DNA of 64,000 nt from positions 60,805-124,804 of the forward strand of contig NZ_JNXE01000046.1 in assembly GCF_000716605.1 (NCBI RefSeq). Reading direction: 5' to 3'. Under the pieces are notes generated by a model, which was not told the DNA's origin, did no database searches, and worked only from the letters and a program-made list of their open reading frames with translations. Each line of letters begins with the position of its first letter. The stretch's first letter is position 1. The DNA comes from Streptomyces sp. NRRL F-525 (GTDB lineage: Bacteria > Actinomycetota > Actinomycetes > Streptomycetales > Streptomycetaceae). The translations under genes and the position numbers were made by a program. Below, one piece after another: positions 34,772 through 42,664 of this stretch.

Positions 34772-35631
34772 GACACCTCTCCCCGGACCGAGTTGAGCTG
34801 CGAATCGAGCTGAGGATCGCGTTGCGGGTCGAGGGTGTCGATCATCGTGGAGTGCGAACGACGGCGCAGCGCACGCCGGTTGGAGCGCTCCTTGAGGATC
34901 ACCTTGAGCACCCGGATCCCGTCCCGCACGGCACGCAGATTGCTCGTGCCGTGGATACGGAGGTACTCGTGACTGGGGATCTCCTGCACCTTGAGACCGG
35001 CCTTGACCACCCGGATGTTGATGAGCGTCTCGATCTCGAAGCCGGTGCAGTCGAGGTCGATCTTGTCGAGGCAGTGCCGCCAGAACGCGTTGTATCCGTA
35101 GCAGAGATCGGTGTAGCGGGCGCCGAACTTGCGGTTGACGATCGTGCACAGCGCCCAGTTGCCGAGTTTGCGGATGAACGTCATGTCGTCCGTGCCGCCG
35201 CCGTTGGCGAAGCGCGATCCCTTGGCGAAGTCCGCGCCCGAGACGAGGGCGGAGACATAGCTGACGATCTCGTGCCCGTCGGCCGAGCCGTCCGCGTCGA
35301 CCATCACGATGATGTCGCCGCTGCAGGCCTCGAACCCGGTGATCAGGGCATCCCCCTTGCCCTTGCCCTGCTGTTCGACGACCTTGACCCCGGGCCACAG
35401 CTCGCGGGCCACCTCGACGGTGTTGTCGGTGGAATTGCCGTCCACAAGAACCACTTCGTGTATCCACGCAGGAAGTGTCTTGAAGACGTAGGGAAGATTC
35501 TCCGCCTCATTCATGGCGGGAATCACCACGCTCACCGGCGGTGTGATCGCCAGGTGAGAGGAGATCGGCCGGTATTTGGCCGACATTAACGGATCTTCGC
35601 CCGATGTCGCTGGGCGCAGAACAGAACTCAC
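34768..35631 (-). CDS. GT2-family glycosyltransferase (dolichol-phosphate-mannose synthase-like)
   Basis: A 287-residue glycosyltransferase starting at GTG 35631. The GT-A core reads VSVVIPAMNEAENLPYVF, the metal motif DAD is at 112-114 (VMVDADGSADG), and the GKGDAL loop is typical of the polyprenyl-phosphate glycosyltransferases. There is no C-terminal membrane helix. It should make a polyprenyl-linked sugar or begin the repeat unit. It is the first gene of the polysaccharide operon and is coupled to the next gene. An in-frame ATG at codon 16 is an alternative start. Confidence 0.84.
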   Translation of the reverse strand: MSSVLRPATSGEDPLMSAKYRPISSHLAITPPVSVVIPAMNEAENLPYVFKTLPAWIHEVVLVDGNSTDNTVEVARELWPGVKVVEQQGKGKGDALITGFEACSGDIIVMVDADGSADGHEIVSYVSALVSGADFAKGSRFANGGGTDDMTFIRKLGNWALCTIVNRKFGARYTDLCYGYNAFWRHCLDKIDLDCTGFEIETLINIRVVKAGLKVQEIPSHEYLRIHGTSNLRAVRDGIRVLKVILKERSNRRALRRRSHSTMIDTLDPQRDPQLDSQLNSVRGEVS

Positions 35632-36000
35632 GAGTCTGATCCCTCTCGTCCGGCGGACCGCCCGCCCCTGGGCGGCCCGGCTCTGTGCTCCGGTTCGAAA
35701 GGGGGGTTCTCACGGGCGCCACGGAGAATAAGGATCTCCGTGCACGCGTGGTGAGCTGGCAAAACTGGTCGACCCCCGAAAGACATGAAAGCCGGCCGCG
35801 CGGACGACTCGGTCACAGAAACGGTCACCGAGCACGGCACCCCCCTACCGCGCCCCGCCCCGGATCCATCGCGGTCCTTGAGCCCTCCCCTGGAGCCGCT
35901 AGATGATGAACCAGTGCGGGTGAGATGTACGACGGTATTGACAATTGAACCTGTATGGCAAGGCCTGGAACGAGGCCTCACCTTTTTGTTGGTTTGACCG
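35632..36000. other. 369-bp gap carrying the polysaccharide-operon promoter
   Basis: No gene-like frame is seen. The gap separates the first glycosyltransferase from a small membrane protein gene that reads the same way. It contains the palindrome at 35720-35742 and a weaker CCGCCC/GGGCGG hairpin (35658-35675). The promoter of the minus-strand operon should lie here. Confidence 0.5.
35720..35742 (-). promoter_or_regulatory. Inverted repeat upstream of the polysaccharide operon
   Basis: CACGGAGA (35720-35727) and TCTCCGTG (35735-35742) are perfect 8-bp arms with a seven-base spacer. The repeat lies 89-111 bases upstream of the first glycosyltransferase start and may be an operator. The binding protein is unknown. 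Confidence 0.5.
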
Positions 36001-36426
36001 TTACACAACTTTGTCAGCCGTTGTACGGCCCGGCATATGCCGTATGAATACCGATAGCGAAATCAAGCCACTGATCACCGCCACCGCGACGATTCCACCG
36101 TCGACCGACCACCGGTGCACGGCCAGCATTCCCTGGGCCACCAGCATGTCGACGACCACCGCGCCCGCCACCGAGGTGAGAACACGGCCGAAGGGATCAA
36201 GTCCGCGCAATACCGCGGCAATTGCCGAAGCCGGCGCCGCGAACAGGAAGAACAGCGCGAACGGACCACGCAACGGTGATCCCGAGTCGATGAGCGCGAG
36301 CAGCGCCCCGACCCCTCCCACGGCAACTGCCGCGCCCGCGAGCAGTGGCGCCAGGTCCCTCTCCGGCCCTGACCGCACCCGCTCGACGCTGTCCGTGGAA
36401 GCTCTGTTGGTACCTAAGGTCTGCAT
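36001..36426 (-). CDS. Small four-helix membrane protein
   Basis: A 141-residue membrane protein with about four helices (LAPLLAGAAVAVGGVGALLA, FALFFLFAAPASAIAAVL, VLTSVAGAVVVDMLVA and IVAVAVISGLISLSVFI). The ATG at 36426 (MQTLGTNRAS) is used; in-frame starts further upstream are possible but give a hydrophilic extension without family content. No conserved motif is known to me. It lies upstream of the polysaccharide operon in the same orientation, so it may be a regulator or accessory of it, or independent. Function unknown. Confidence 0.55.
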   Translation of the reverse strand: MQTLGTNRASTDSVERVRSGPERDLAPLLAGAAVAVGGVGALLALIDSGSPLRGPFALFFLFAAPASAIAAVLRGLDPFGRVLTSVAGAVVVDMLVAQGMLAVHRWSVDGGIVAVAVISGLISLSVFIRHMPGRTTADKVV

Positions 36427-36527
36427 TGGCGACTTTGCCCCCCAGCGCGCCGGATGCCGGACTTCAATGTGACTCAGCCCGGCCGCCATCGTCAAGACGC
36501 GCAGGGCGCCCGTCCCGGTTCGGATGC

Positions 36528-36543
36528 ACAGGTGAACACCTGT
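36528..36543 (+). promoter_or_regulatory. Palindrome upstream of the secreted SGNH lipase
   Basis: ACAGGTGAACACCTGT is a perfect 7+2+7 palindrome between the divergent membrane-protein and lipase genes, 92 bases before the lipase ATG. It is a plausible operator. Confidence 0.55.
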
Positions 36544-36634
36544 TCCCAGCGGCAAACCCTTGGCATGCACACTTCCCGTCAACGCGCGTCACTGCTACGA
36601 CAGTTGTGGCAGAGATCCTGCTAAGGGAGGTTCC

Positions 36635-37441
36635 ATGAGACGTTCCCGATTTACGGCATACGTGACCTCGCTCCTCCTGGCCGCCGGCCTCGCCCTCACC
36701 GGGGCGATGACGGCGCAGGCGTCCCAACTCGCCGCCACCGGCGGCTATGTGGCCCTCGGCGACTCCTACTCCTCCGGGGTCGGCTCGGGCAGTTACATCA
36801 GTTCCAGCGGGTCCTGCGACCGCAGCACCAAGGCCTACCCCTACCTCTGGGCGGCCGCGCATTCACCCTCGACGTTCGACTTCATGGCCTGCTCGGGTGC
36901 TCGTACGGGTGATGTTCTCGCCAACCAGCTCGGCACCCTCAGCACCTCGACGTCCCTCGTCTCGATCAGCATCGGCGGCAACGACGCCGGCTTCAGCGAC
37001 GTCATGACGACCTGCGTCCTGCAGTCCGACAGCTCCTGCCTGACCCGGATCGCCACCGCGAAGGCGTACGTCGACTCGACGCTCCCCGGCCTCCTCGACA
37101 AGGTCTACTCGACGATCAGCGCCAAAGCCCCCGCCGCGCACGTGGTCGTGCTCGGCTACCCGCGCTTCTACAAGCTCGGTACCACCTGCCTCGGCCTCTC
37201 CGCGACCAAGCGCTCCGCCATCAACGGCGCGGCCGACTACCTCGACGCCGCCCTCGCCAAGCGCGCCGCCGACCACGGCTTCACCTACGGCGACGTGCGC
37301 ACCCCGTTCACCGGCCACGAGATCTGCTCAGGCAGCTCCTGGCTGCACAGCCTCAACCTGCTGAGCATCACCGAGTCGTACCACCCGACCGCGGCCGGCC
37401 AGTCCGGCGGCTATCTGCCGGTCCTGGCCGACGCGGCCTGA
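36635..37441 (+). CDS. Secreted SGNH/GDSL lipase (S. rimosus lipase type)
   Basis: A 268-residue secreted lipase. The signal peptide ends near residue 29 (MTAQAS). Block I is GDSYSSG with nucleophile Ser44, block III is SIGGNDAGF, and block V is SYHPTAAGQ with the catalytic His. Six cysteines support disulfides. The sequence is very close in layout to the extracellular lipase of Streptomyces rimosus, an esterase with broad chain-length range. The ATG at 36635 follows GGGAGG. It converges with the kinase gene, only four bases between stops. Confidence 0.92.
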   Translation: MRRSRFTAYVTSLLLAAGLALTGAMTAQASQLAATGGYVALGDSYSSGVGSGSYISSSGSCDRSTKAYPYLWAAAHSPSTFDFMACSGARTGDVLANQLGTLSTSTSLVSISIGGNDAGFSDVMTTCVLQSDSSCLTRIATAKAYVDSTLPGLLDKVYSTISAKAPAAHVVVLGYPRFYKLGTTCLGLSATKRSAINGAADYLDAALAKRAADHGFTYGDVRTPFTGHEICSGSSWLHSLNLLSITESYHPTAAGQSGGYLPVLADAA

Positions 37442-37445
37442 CGCT

Positions 37446-39071
37446 CTAGCCGTCAGAGGGCGTTGCCGAGTCCGACGCGGAGGCCCCGTCCGACGGGGTC
37501 TCCGCCACGCAAGTCACCGAGAACGGCACGGAGTTGGACTCCCCGTTCACCGGGCTGCGGATCTCGACGCTGATCTCGTTCTTGAACGTCCCGCTGTTCG
37601 AGTACGTCGTGAGGAACACCCGGTCCTGCTTGGTCTTCCCGCCGCCCGAGGGGAACGACAGCGTCTTCCAGCCCGGGTTGGAGACCGAACCGGTCTTCGT
37701 CACCCACCGGTAGGACACCTCCGCGGGCAGCTTGCCCACCGTGATGCTGGCCGTGAAGGTCGGCGCCTTCGTGTTCGGCGGCGGACAGCTGCCGGAGTAC
37801 TCGGTGTTGGCGCCCTCGACCGTCGCCTTCACCGACTGCGGCGCCGACGAGGACTTGCTGCTGCTCGGGCTCGGAGTGTCGCTCGGCGCCGTGGTCTTGC
37901 TGCTCGGACTGGGCGAAGTCCCGTCCGAGGGCTGGCTCTTGGGCGTGCTCGCGCCTTTGCCCGCGTTCGAGTCCTTGTCGCTGTTCCGGTTGATCAGCGT
38001 GTACGTCAGCCCGCCGATCGCCAGCGCCAGCGCGACCAGCCCCGCGACCAGCACGACGGCCGCACGCCGGTTGCGGTGCGGCTCGTCCGCGGCCGCCGGC
38101 GTCGAGTAGGAGTCGGGCGGCGGCCCGAAGCCCTGCACGGGCTGCGGCGGCGTCCGCGAGTCCTGCTGGGAGTAGCCGTCCTGCGGATACCCCGCCATCG
38201 CCGGCGAGTACGGCGTCGTCGGCGCGGTGTACGCGTGGGGCGTACCGCCCGCCGCGACCAGCCGCAGATCCCGCTCCGCCTGTTCCGCGGACATCCGCTC
38301 GGCCGGGTCCTTGCGCAGCAGCCCCTCGATGACCGGGGTGAGCGGCCCCGCCAGCCGCGGGGTCGGCAACTCCTCGTCGACGATGGCCCGCAGGGTGCTC
38401 AGCGGGGTGTTCTGACGGAACGGCGAGTGCCCTTCGACCGCCGCGTACAGCAGCACGCCGAGCGCCCACAGATCGGACTCGGGACCGGGCGTACGGCCCA
38501 ACGCCCGCTCCGGGGCGAGGAATTCGGGCGACCCGATGACCTCGCCGGTCATGGTGAGCGCCGAACTGCCCTCGACCATCGCGATACCGAAGTCGGTCAG
38601 GACGACCCGGCCGTCGTTCGAGATCAGCACGTTGGCCGGCTTCACGTCCCGGTGCAGCACCCCGGCGTCGTGCGCGGCCCGCAGCGCGGCCAGCACCTCG
38701 GCACCGATGTGCGCGGTCCGCTGCGGGGTCAACGGCCCCTCGGCGTCCAGGAGATCGGCCAGGGACATGCCCCGCACCAGCTCCATGACGATCCAGGGGC
38801 GGCCGTCCTCCGTGGCCACGTCGTACACCGTCACCACGTTGCGGTTGGCGACCCGCGCGGCCGCCCACGCCTCGCGCTCCAGCCGGGCGTACATCCGCTC
38901 GACGTCGTCGGACGCCAGTCCGCCGGGCGCGCGCACCTCCTTGACGGCGACCTCGCGTTGCAGCACCTCGTCGCGGGCCCGCCACACCGTGCCCATCCCG
39001 CCCTCACCGAGGGGGGACAGGAGCCGGTAGCGGCCCGCGATCACACGTTCAGTGCCCGGATCTTCGGACAT
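37446..39071 (-). CDS. Transmembrane Ser/Thr protein kinase without PASTA domains
   Basis: A 541-residue Hanks-type kinase. The Gly loop is LGEGGMGTVW, the ATP-binding Lys44 lies in VAVKEV, the catalytic Asp142 in HRDVKPAN, and Asp160 in DFG. The kinase core ends near residue 270. A Pro/Gln-rich juxtamembrane stretch is followed by one helix (about 333-355), then a Ser/Thr-rich stalk and an extracellular domain of about 130 residues that is not PASTA. Two cysteines in it may pair. It resembles PknB-type sensors, but the extracellular ligand is unknown. The lipase converges on it. Confidence 0.9.
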   Translation of the reverse strand: MSEDPGTERVIAGRYRLLSPLGEGGMGTVWRARDEVLQREVAVKEVRAPGGLASDDVERMYARLEREAWAAARVANRNVVTVYDVATEDGRPWIVMELVRGMSLADLLDAEGPLTPQRTAHIGAEVLAALRAAHDAGVLHRDVKPANVLISNDGRVVLTDFGIAMVEGSSALTMTGEVIGSPEFLAPERALGRTPGPESDLWALGVLLYAAVEGHSPFRQNTPLSTLRAIVDEELPTPRLAGPLTPVIEGLLRKDPAERMSAEQAERDLRLVAAGGTPHAYTAPTTPYSPAMAGYPQDGYSQQDSRTPPQPVQGFGPPPDSYSTPAAADEPHRNRRAAVVLVAGLVALALAIGGLTYTLINRNSDKDSNAGKGASTPKSQPSDGTSPSPSSKTTAPSDTPSPSSSKSSSAPQSVKATVEGANTEYSGSCPPPNTKAPTFTASITVGKLPAEVSYRWVTKTGSVSNPGWKTLSFPSGGGKTKQDRVFLTTYSNSGTFKNEISVEIRSPVNGESNSVPFSVTCVAETPSDGASASDSATPSDG

Positions 39072-39116
39072 GGGCTCCCCCCATTCGCAGCCGGGCGAAT
39101 TCTCGCCAAACGTAAC

Positions 39117-40796
39117 TCAGCCGAGCGCTGATGCCGCCCCCTTGAGCACCAGTCCGACCCCGAGGGCCACGACGACGAGCGCCGATCCCAACGGCAGGGT
39201 CCGGCGGACCAGGAACGCCATGGGGCTGGTGGTCCAGCGGGGGCGCCGGTCCAGCACTCGGTTCATCCCTGTACCCAGCTTGACGACGGCGAATCCGGCG
39301 GCGGTGAGGGTGAGGGCGAGCCCGACGCCGTACGCGACGACGAGCAGCAGCCCGAACCACGCCTGACCGAGCGCCGCGGCCCCCACGAGAACGACCACGG
39401 CGGACGGACTCGGCACGAGCCCACCGGCGAAGCCGAGCAGGATCGTGCCGCGGACGGTGGGGGCGGTCTCGTGCGTGTGGGTGAAGCCGCCGTGCGTGTG
39501 TTCTACGGCGTGGTCGTGGCCGTGCGTGTGGCCATGGTCGTGGGGGTGGTCATGGCCGTGGTCGTGATCGTGACTGTGCGTGTGGTCGTCGTCGTGGCTG
39601 TGCGGGTGCGGGTGTGCCTCGGTGTGGGTGGACCCGGCCTCGGCGTGCGCGGAGACGAGGACCAGGGCGCGCTCGGGGGCCTTGGCGGTCTCGTGCCCGT
39701 GGTCGTGGGGATGGGGATGCGGGTGGGGGTGTGAAGTGGCTTGTGGGCGTGGGCGGTTGCGCCAGGCGCGGCGTACGAGGTTGGCGCCGGCGAAGAGGAC
39801 CAGGACGCCGCTCGCGATGCCGAGCCAGGCGATCACCGAGGGGGTCGCGGCGGACCCGGCCGTGACCAACAGGCCCAGGGCGACCACGCCGAGGGTGTGG
39901 GTGACGGTGACCGAGGCGGCGAGCGGGAGGACGTCCTTGAGGCGGGCGCGACCGCCCCGCGCGGCAGCCGTGGCCGCCATCAGGGTCTTGCCGTGACCGG
40001 GCGCGAGCGCGTGCATCGCGCCCAGGGCGATCGCGATGAGCAGGGCGACGGCGGCGAAGCCGACGGTGAGGTGGTGGCGGGCCACCAGGTTGTTCAGGGC
40101 CTCCGTCCAGCGGTCGGCGCCGCGCGGCAGCACGGAGGCTGCGGGCGGTTCCGACGTGGACTGGTCGGCGTCGGTGAGCGCCGGGCCGCCCGGGCGCGCG
40201 TGCAGGGACGCGGTCGTGGTGTCGTCGGGGGAGGAGAGCAAGTCCTTGGGGTAGCTGGTGAGTTCGTGCGAGTTCGACTTCTTCGCCACGTCCGACTTCG
40301 TGAGCGTCATCCGGTCGGCCCGCGCGGTGATCTCCCGCCAGCCGGGGCCGGTGGTCAGCCCCGCGCTGTGGAAGCCGAGGGCGACCGTGCTCCCCTTGGG
40401 CAGCGCGGCCGTCGAACTGCACTCCACGCGCAGGGTGTTGAGCCCGGCCTGCCCCGGCCGCAGCCGCGCGGTACTGGCACCGGGCGTGAGCGCGACCGTA
40501 CGGCCGTCGACGGTGACCTTGCTGCCCTCGGCGGCCTTGTCGCAGCGCTGCCGGGCCCACTCGGTCATGCCCAACTGCTTGATCTCCGGCTTGACTTGGG
40601 TGGCCGGGATCTCGGCGAGATCCTCGATGTGGGTGACGCGCAGCTGGCCCGGGGCGACGACGAGACCGTCGTAGCGGTTGACGGTGAAGTTGCCGAGGGG
40701 GTGCGCGCTCGCGGTGGCCGTGGGGACCAGCAGGAGCGCGCCGGCGGCCGTGAGGACGGCCGCCGCGGAGGCCAACAGGCGGCGGACCGGCGTCAC
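39117..40796 (-). CDS. NicO/RcnA-type nickel-cobalt transporter with His-rich loop
   Basis: A 559-residue membrane protein. The signal peptide ends near residue 31, followed by the HPLGNFTVNRYDGLVV domain, an extracytoplasmic part of about 200 residues. Then come about six helices with the NicO signature MHALAPGHGKTLMAA. Between helices 3 and 4 there is a long loop almost entirely of His, Asp and Gly (for example DHDHGHDHPHDHGH), a metal reservoir. The ATG overlaps the stop of the TPR gene (ATGA), so both are made together. Expected to move Ni or Co; direction is not certain. Confidence 0.86.
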   Translation of the reverse strand: MTPVRRLLASAAAVLTAAGALLLVPTATASAHPLGNFTVNRYDGLVVAPGQLRVTHIEDLAEIPATQVKPEIKQLGMTEWARQRCDKAAEGSKVTVDGRTVALTPGASTARLRPGQAGLNTLRVECSSTAALPKGSTVALGFHSAGLTTGPGWREITARADRMTLTKSDVAKKSNSHELTSYPKDLLSSPDDTTTASLHARPGGPALTDADQSTSEPPAASVLPRGADRWTEALNNLVARHHLTVGFAAVALLIAIALGAMHALAPGHGKTLMAATAAARGGRARLKDVLPLAASVTVTHTLGVVALGLLVTAGSAATPSVIAWLGIASGVLVLFAGANLVRRAWRNRPRPQATSHPHPHPHPHDHGHETAKAPERALVLVSAHAEAGSTHTEAHPHPHSHDDDHTHSHDHDHGHDHPHDHGHTHGHDHAVEHTHGGFTHTHETAPTVRGTILLGFAGGLVPSPSAVVVLVGAAALGQAWFGLLLVVAYGVGLALTLTAAGFAVVKLGTGMNRVLDRRPRWTTSPMAFLVRRTLPLGSALVVVALGVGLVLKGAASALG

Positions 40797-42541
40797 TTGG
40801 TCGCCTCCAACGCCTTACGGGCCTTGCTCGCGCCCAGCGGCGAGAAGCCCGGGTTCAGCTTCAGGGCCTTGGTCAGGTGGGCGCGGCCGTCGGCCTTGTG
40901 GCCCGTGGCGAGCTCGATCATGCCGAGGTGGTAGATGAACGAGGCGTTGTGGTAGTTCGTGGCCGTGGCCCGGCGGGCGTAGGGGAGGGCCTCCTTGTCG
41001 AGGCCGTTGACGTGCAGGGCCCAGGCGAGGGCGTCGGCGGTGTGCACGGTGTGGCGGCGGGCCCATTCGGCGCGGGCGGCCTTCAGAGCCGACTTGATGT
41101 TGCCGTGGTCGGCGGCGGCGAGCGCGGTGTCCAGGTCGGCGTTGACTCCGTTGGCACGGGCCAGCGCGATCCAGGCGTCGACGAGGGCGTACTGGTCGTC
41201 GGCCTTGGCCTTGTCGCCCGCGGCGCCCCGGCTCTCGTACAACTCGCCGAGTTCCACGAGGGGTTGGGGCAGCGGGTAGCGGGAGACGACCAGCTCCATG
41301 CCCTTGATGGCCTCGGCGCGGTCGCCCAGGGCGGCCTGGGCGCGGGCGCGGCCCTCCAGGGCGGGGAGGTAGTTCTCGTCGGCGGCGAGCGCACGGCCGT
41401 AGTCGGTCAGGGCGGTCTTGTAGTCGCCCTGGTTCCAGGCGAGTTGACCGAGCGTGCCGGCCACGTACGAGATGTCGCCGGGGGAGGTGGCGGCCGCGAG
41501 GGCCTGCTCCAGGACCTTGCGGGCCGTGGTCACGTCCCCGCGCAGCTCGTGCACGTACGCGTAGCGGGTGAAGACCGGGACGCCGGGCTTGCGGGCGTCC
41601 GCGAGGTCGGCGGCCTTCTCCGCATCGGCGTAGCGGCCGAGTTCGACGAGGGCGTCGATCCGCGAGCACAGGGCGCGTTCGCTGTACGGGTTCTCCTTCA
41701 GCACCTGGTCCGCGTAGGTCAGCGCCTGCGCGAACTCGTGCCGGGCGGCGGCGAGCGCGGCGCGGCCCTCCAGGGCGTTCTCGTTGCCGGGCGAGATCTT
41801 CAACGACCGCTGCAAGGCGGCCTGCGCCTGCGGATACCGGGACGGGTCGCCCTTCGTCCGCGCCTGCTCCACATACGCGAGCCCGAGCGTCGCCCACCCG
41901 TCGAAGTCCTTGGGCTGCGTGCGCAGATGAGCCTGTAGCGAGGCGATACTCGCGTCCAGACTCCCGCTGGCGAGCAGCTCCGGCGACACGGCACTGGAGG
42001 CGGCGACAGCGGTGGCACCGCTGTCCTTCGCCGCGCCGATGGCGATCGCCCCGGCGGTCATCGCGACGGCCAACAGGGCGGCACACCCGGCGAGTTGGAC
42101 ATTCCTCCAGCGACGGCCCGCGGCGGCTACTCGGCGGACGGCGGCGACGCGTTCGTCGTCGACGTGGGGGTGGGGGTGTGTGTGGCTGTGGGGGGCGGTG
42201 GATCCATCGGTGTGATCGGGATCGTGATCGTGGTGATGGTCATGATCGTGGTCGTGGTCGGGGCCGTGACTGTGAGAGTGGCCCGGCTCATCTGCGCTGT
42301 CCTGCGCGGGAGTTGGGGCCTGGTCCGCGTCGTCGCCGACGGTGGGGGTCGGCTCGGCGGAGTCCGCGGCGGTGTCCGTGTCCGCGTCCCGCTCACCCTC
42401 CGGCCCGGCGCCTTCCTTCGTGCTGCCCCCGTCCTCGCCCCCCGAGTCGTCGCCCTGTTCCCACAGCCGCTCCCACTCCCGCTGGGTCGCCGCCGGCTGC
42501 TTGTCCTCCGTCGGCTTGTCGTCGTTCTCGCGCGGGGCCAT
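40793..42541 (-). CDS. Membrane-anchored TPR protein with His-rich segment
   Basis: A 582-residue protein. The N-terminal 130 residues are acidic with a His-Asp-rich block (about 88-126, for example HDHDHDHHHDHD). A helix at about 148-171 anchors it. Residues 185-575 form about ten tetratricopeptide repeats (DFDGWATLGLAYVEQ, PYSERALCSRIDALVE and others) in the extracytoplasmic space. The His block probably binds the metal that the neighbouring NicO protein carries. It overlaps that gene by four bases. The TPR region may hold a partner such as the DUF4331 protein. Confidence 0.84.
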   Translation of the reverse strand: MAPRENDDKPTEDKQPAATQREWERLWEQGDDSGGEDGGSTKEGAGPEGERDADTDTAADSAEPTPTVGDDADQAPTPAQDSADEPGHSHSHGPDHDHDHDHHHDHDPDHTDGSTAPHSHTHPHPHVDDERVAAVRRVAAAGRRWRNVQLAGCAALLAVAMTAGAIAIGAAKDSGATAVAASSAVSPELLASGSLDASIASLQAHLRTQPKDFDGWATLGLAYVEQARTKGDPSRYPQAQAALQRSLKISPGNENALEGRAALAAARHEFAQALTYADQVLKENPYSERALCSRIDALVELGRYADAEKAADLADARKPGVPVFTRYAYVHELRGDVTTARKVLEQALAAATSPGDISYVAGTLGQLAWNQGDYKTALTDYGRALAADENYLPALEGRARAQAALGDRAEAIKGMELVVSRYPLPQPLVELGELYESRGAAGDKAKADDQYALVDAWIALARANGVNADLDTALAAADHGNIKSALKAARAEWARRHTVHTADALAWALHVNGLDKEALPYARRATATNYHNASFIYHLGMIELATGHKADGRAHLTKALKLNPGFSPLGASKARKALEATK

Positions 42542-42608
42542 GCCGTTCCTCCATCGCCTGGGGGTGGTTCAAGTGCTGTGGTGCCGGGGGGTGTTGGTGC
42601 GTGGGGGT

Positions 42609-42652
42609 GGCGCGGCCCGCACCGTGGGGGAAGGTGAAGTGCGGGCCGCGCC
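42609..42652 (-). terminator. Hairpin terminator or attenuator after the DUF4331 gene
   Basis: GGCGCGGCCCGCAC (42609-42622) and GTGCGGGCCGCGCC (42639-42652) form a perfect 14-bp stem with a 16-base loop, 13 bases beyond the DUF4331 stop and before the TPR gene. It should attenuate read-through into the TPR/NicO pair. Confidence 0.8.
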
Positions 42653-42664
42653 AGTTCGGGGGGT

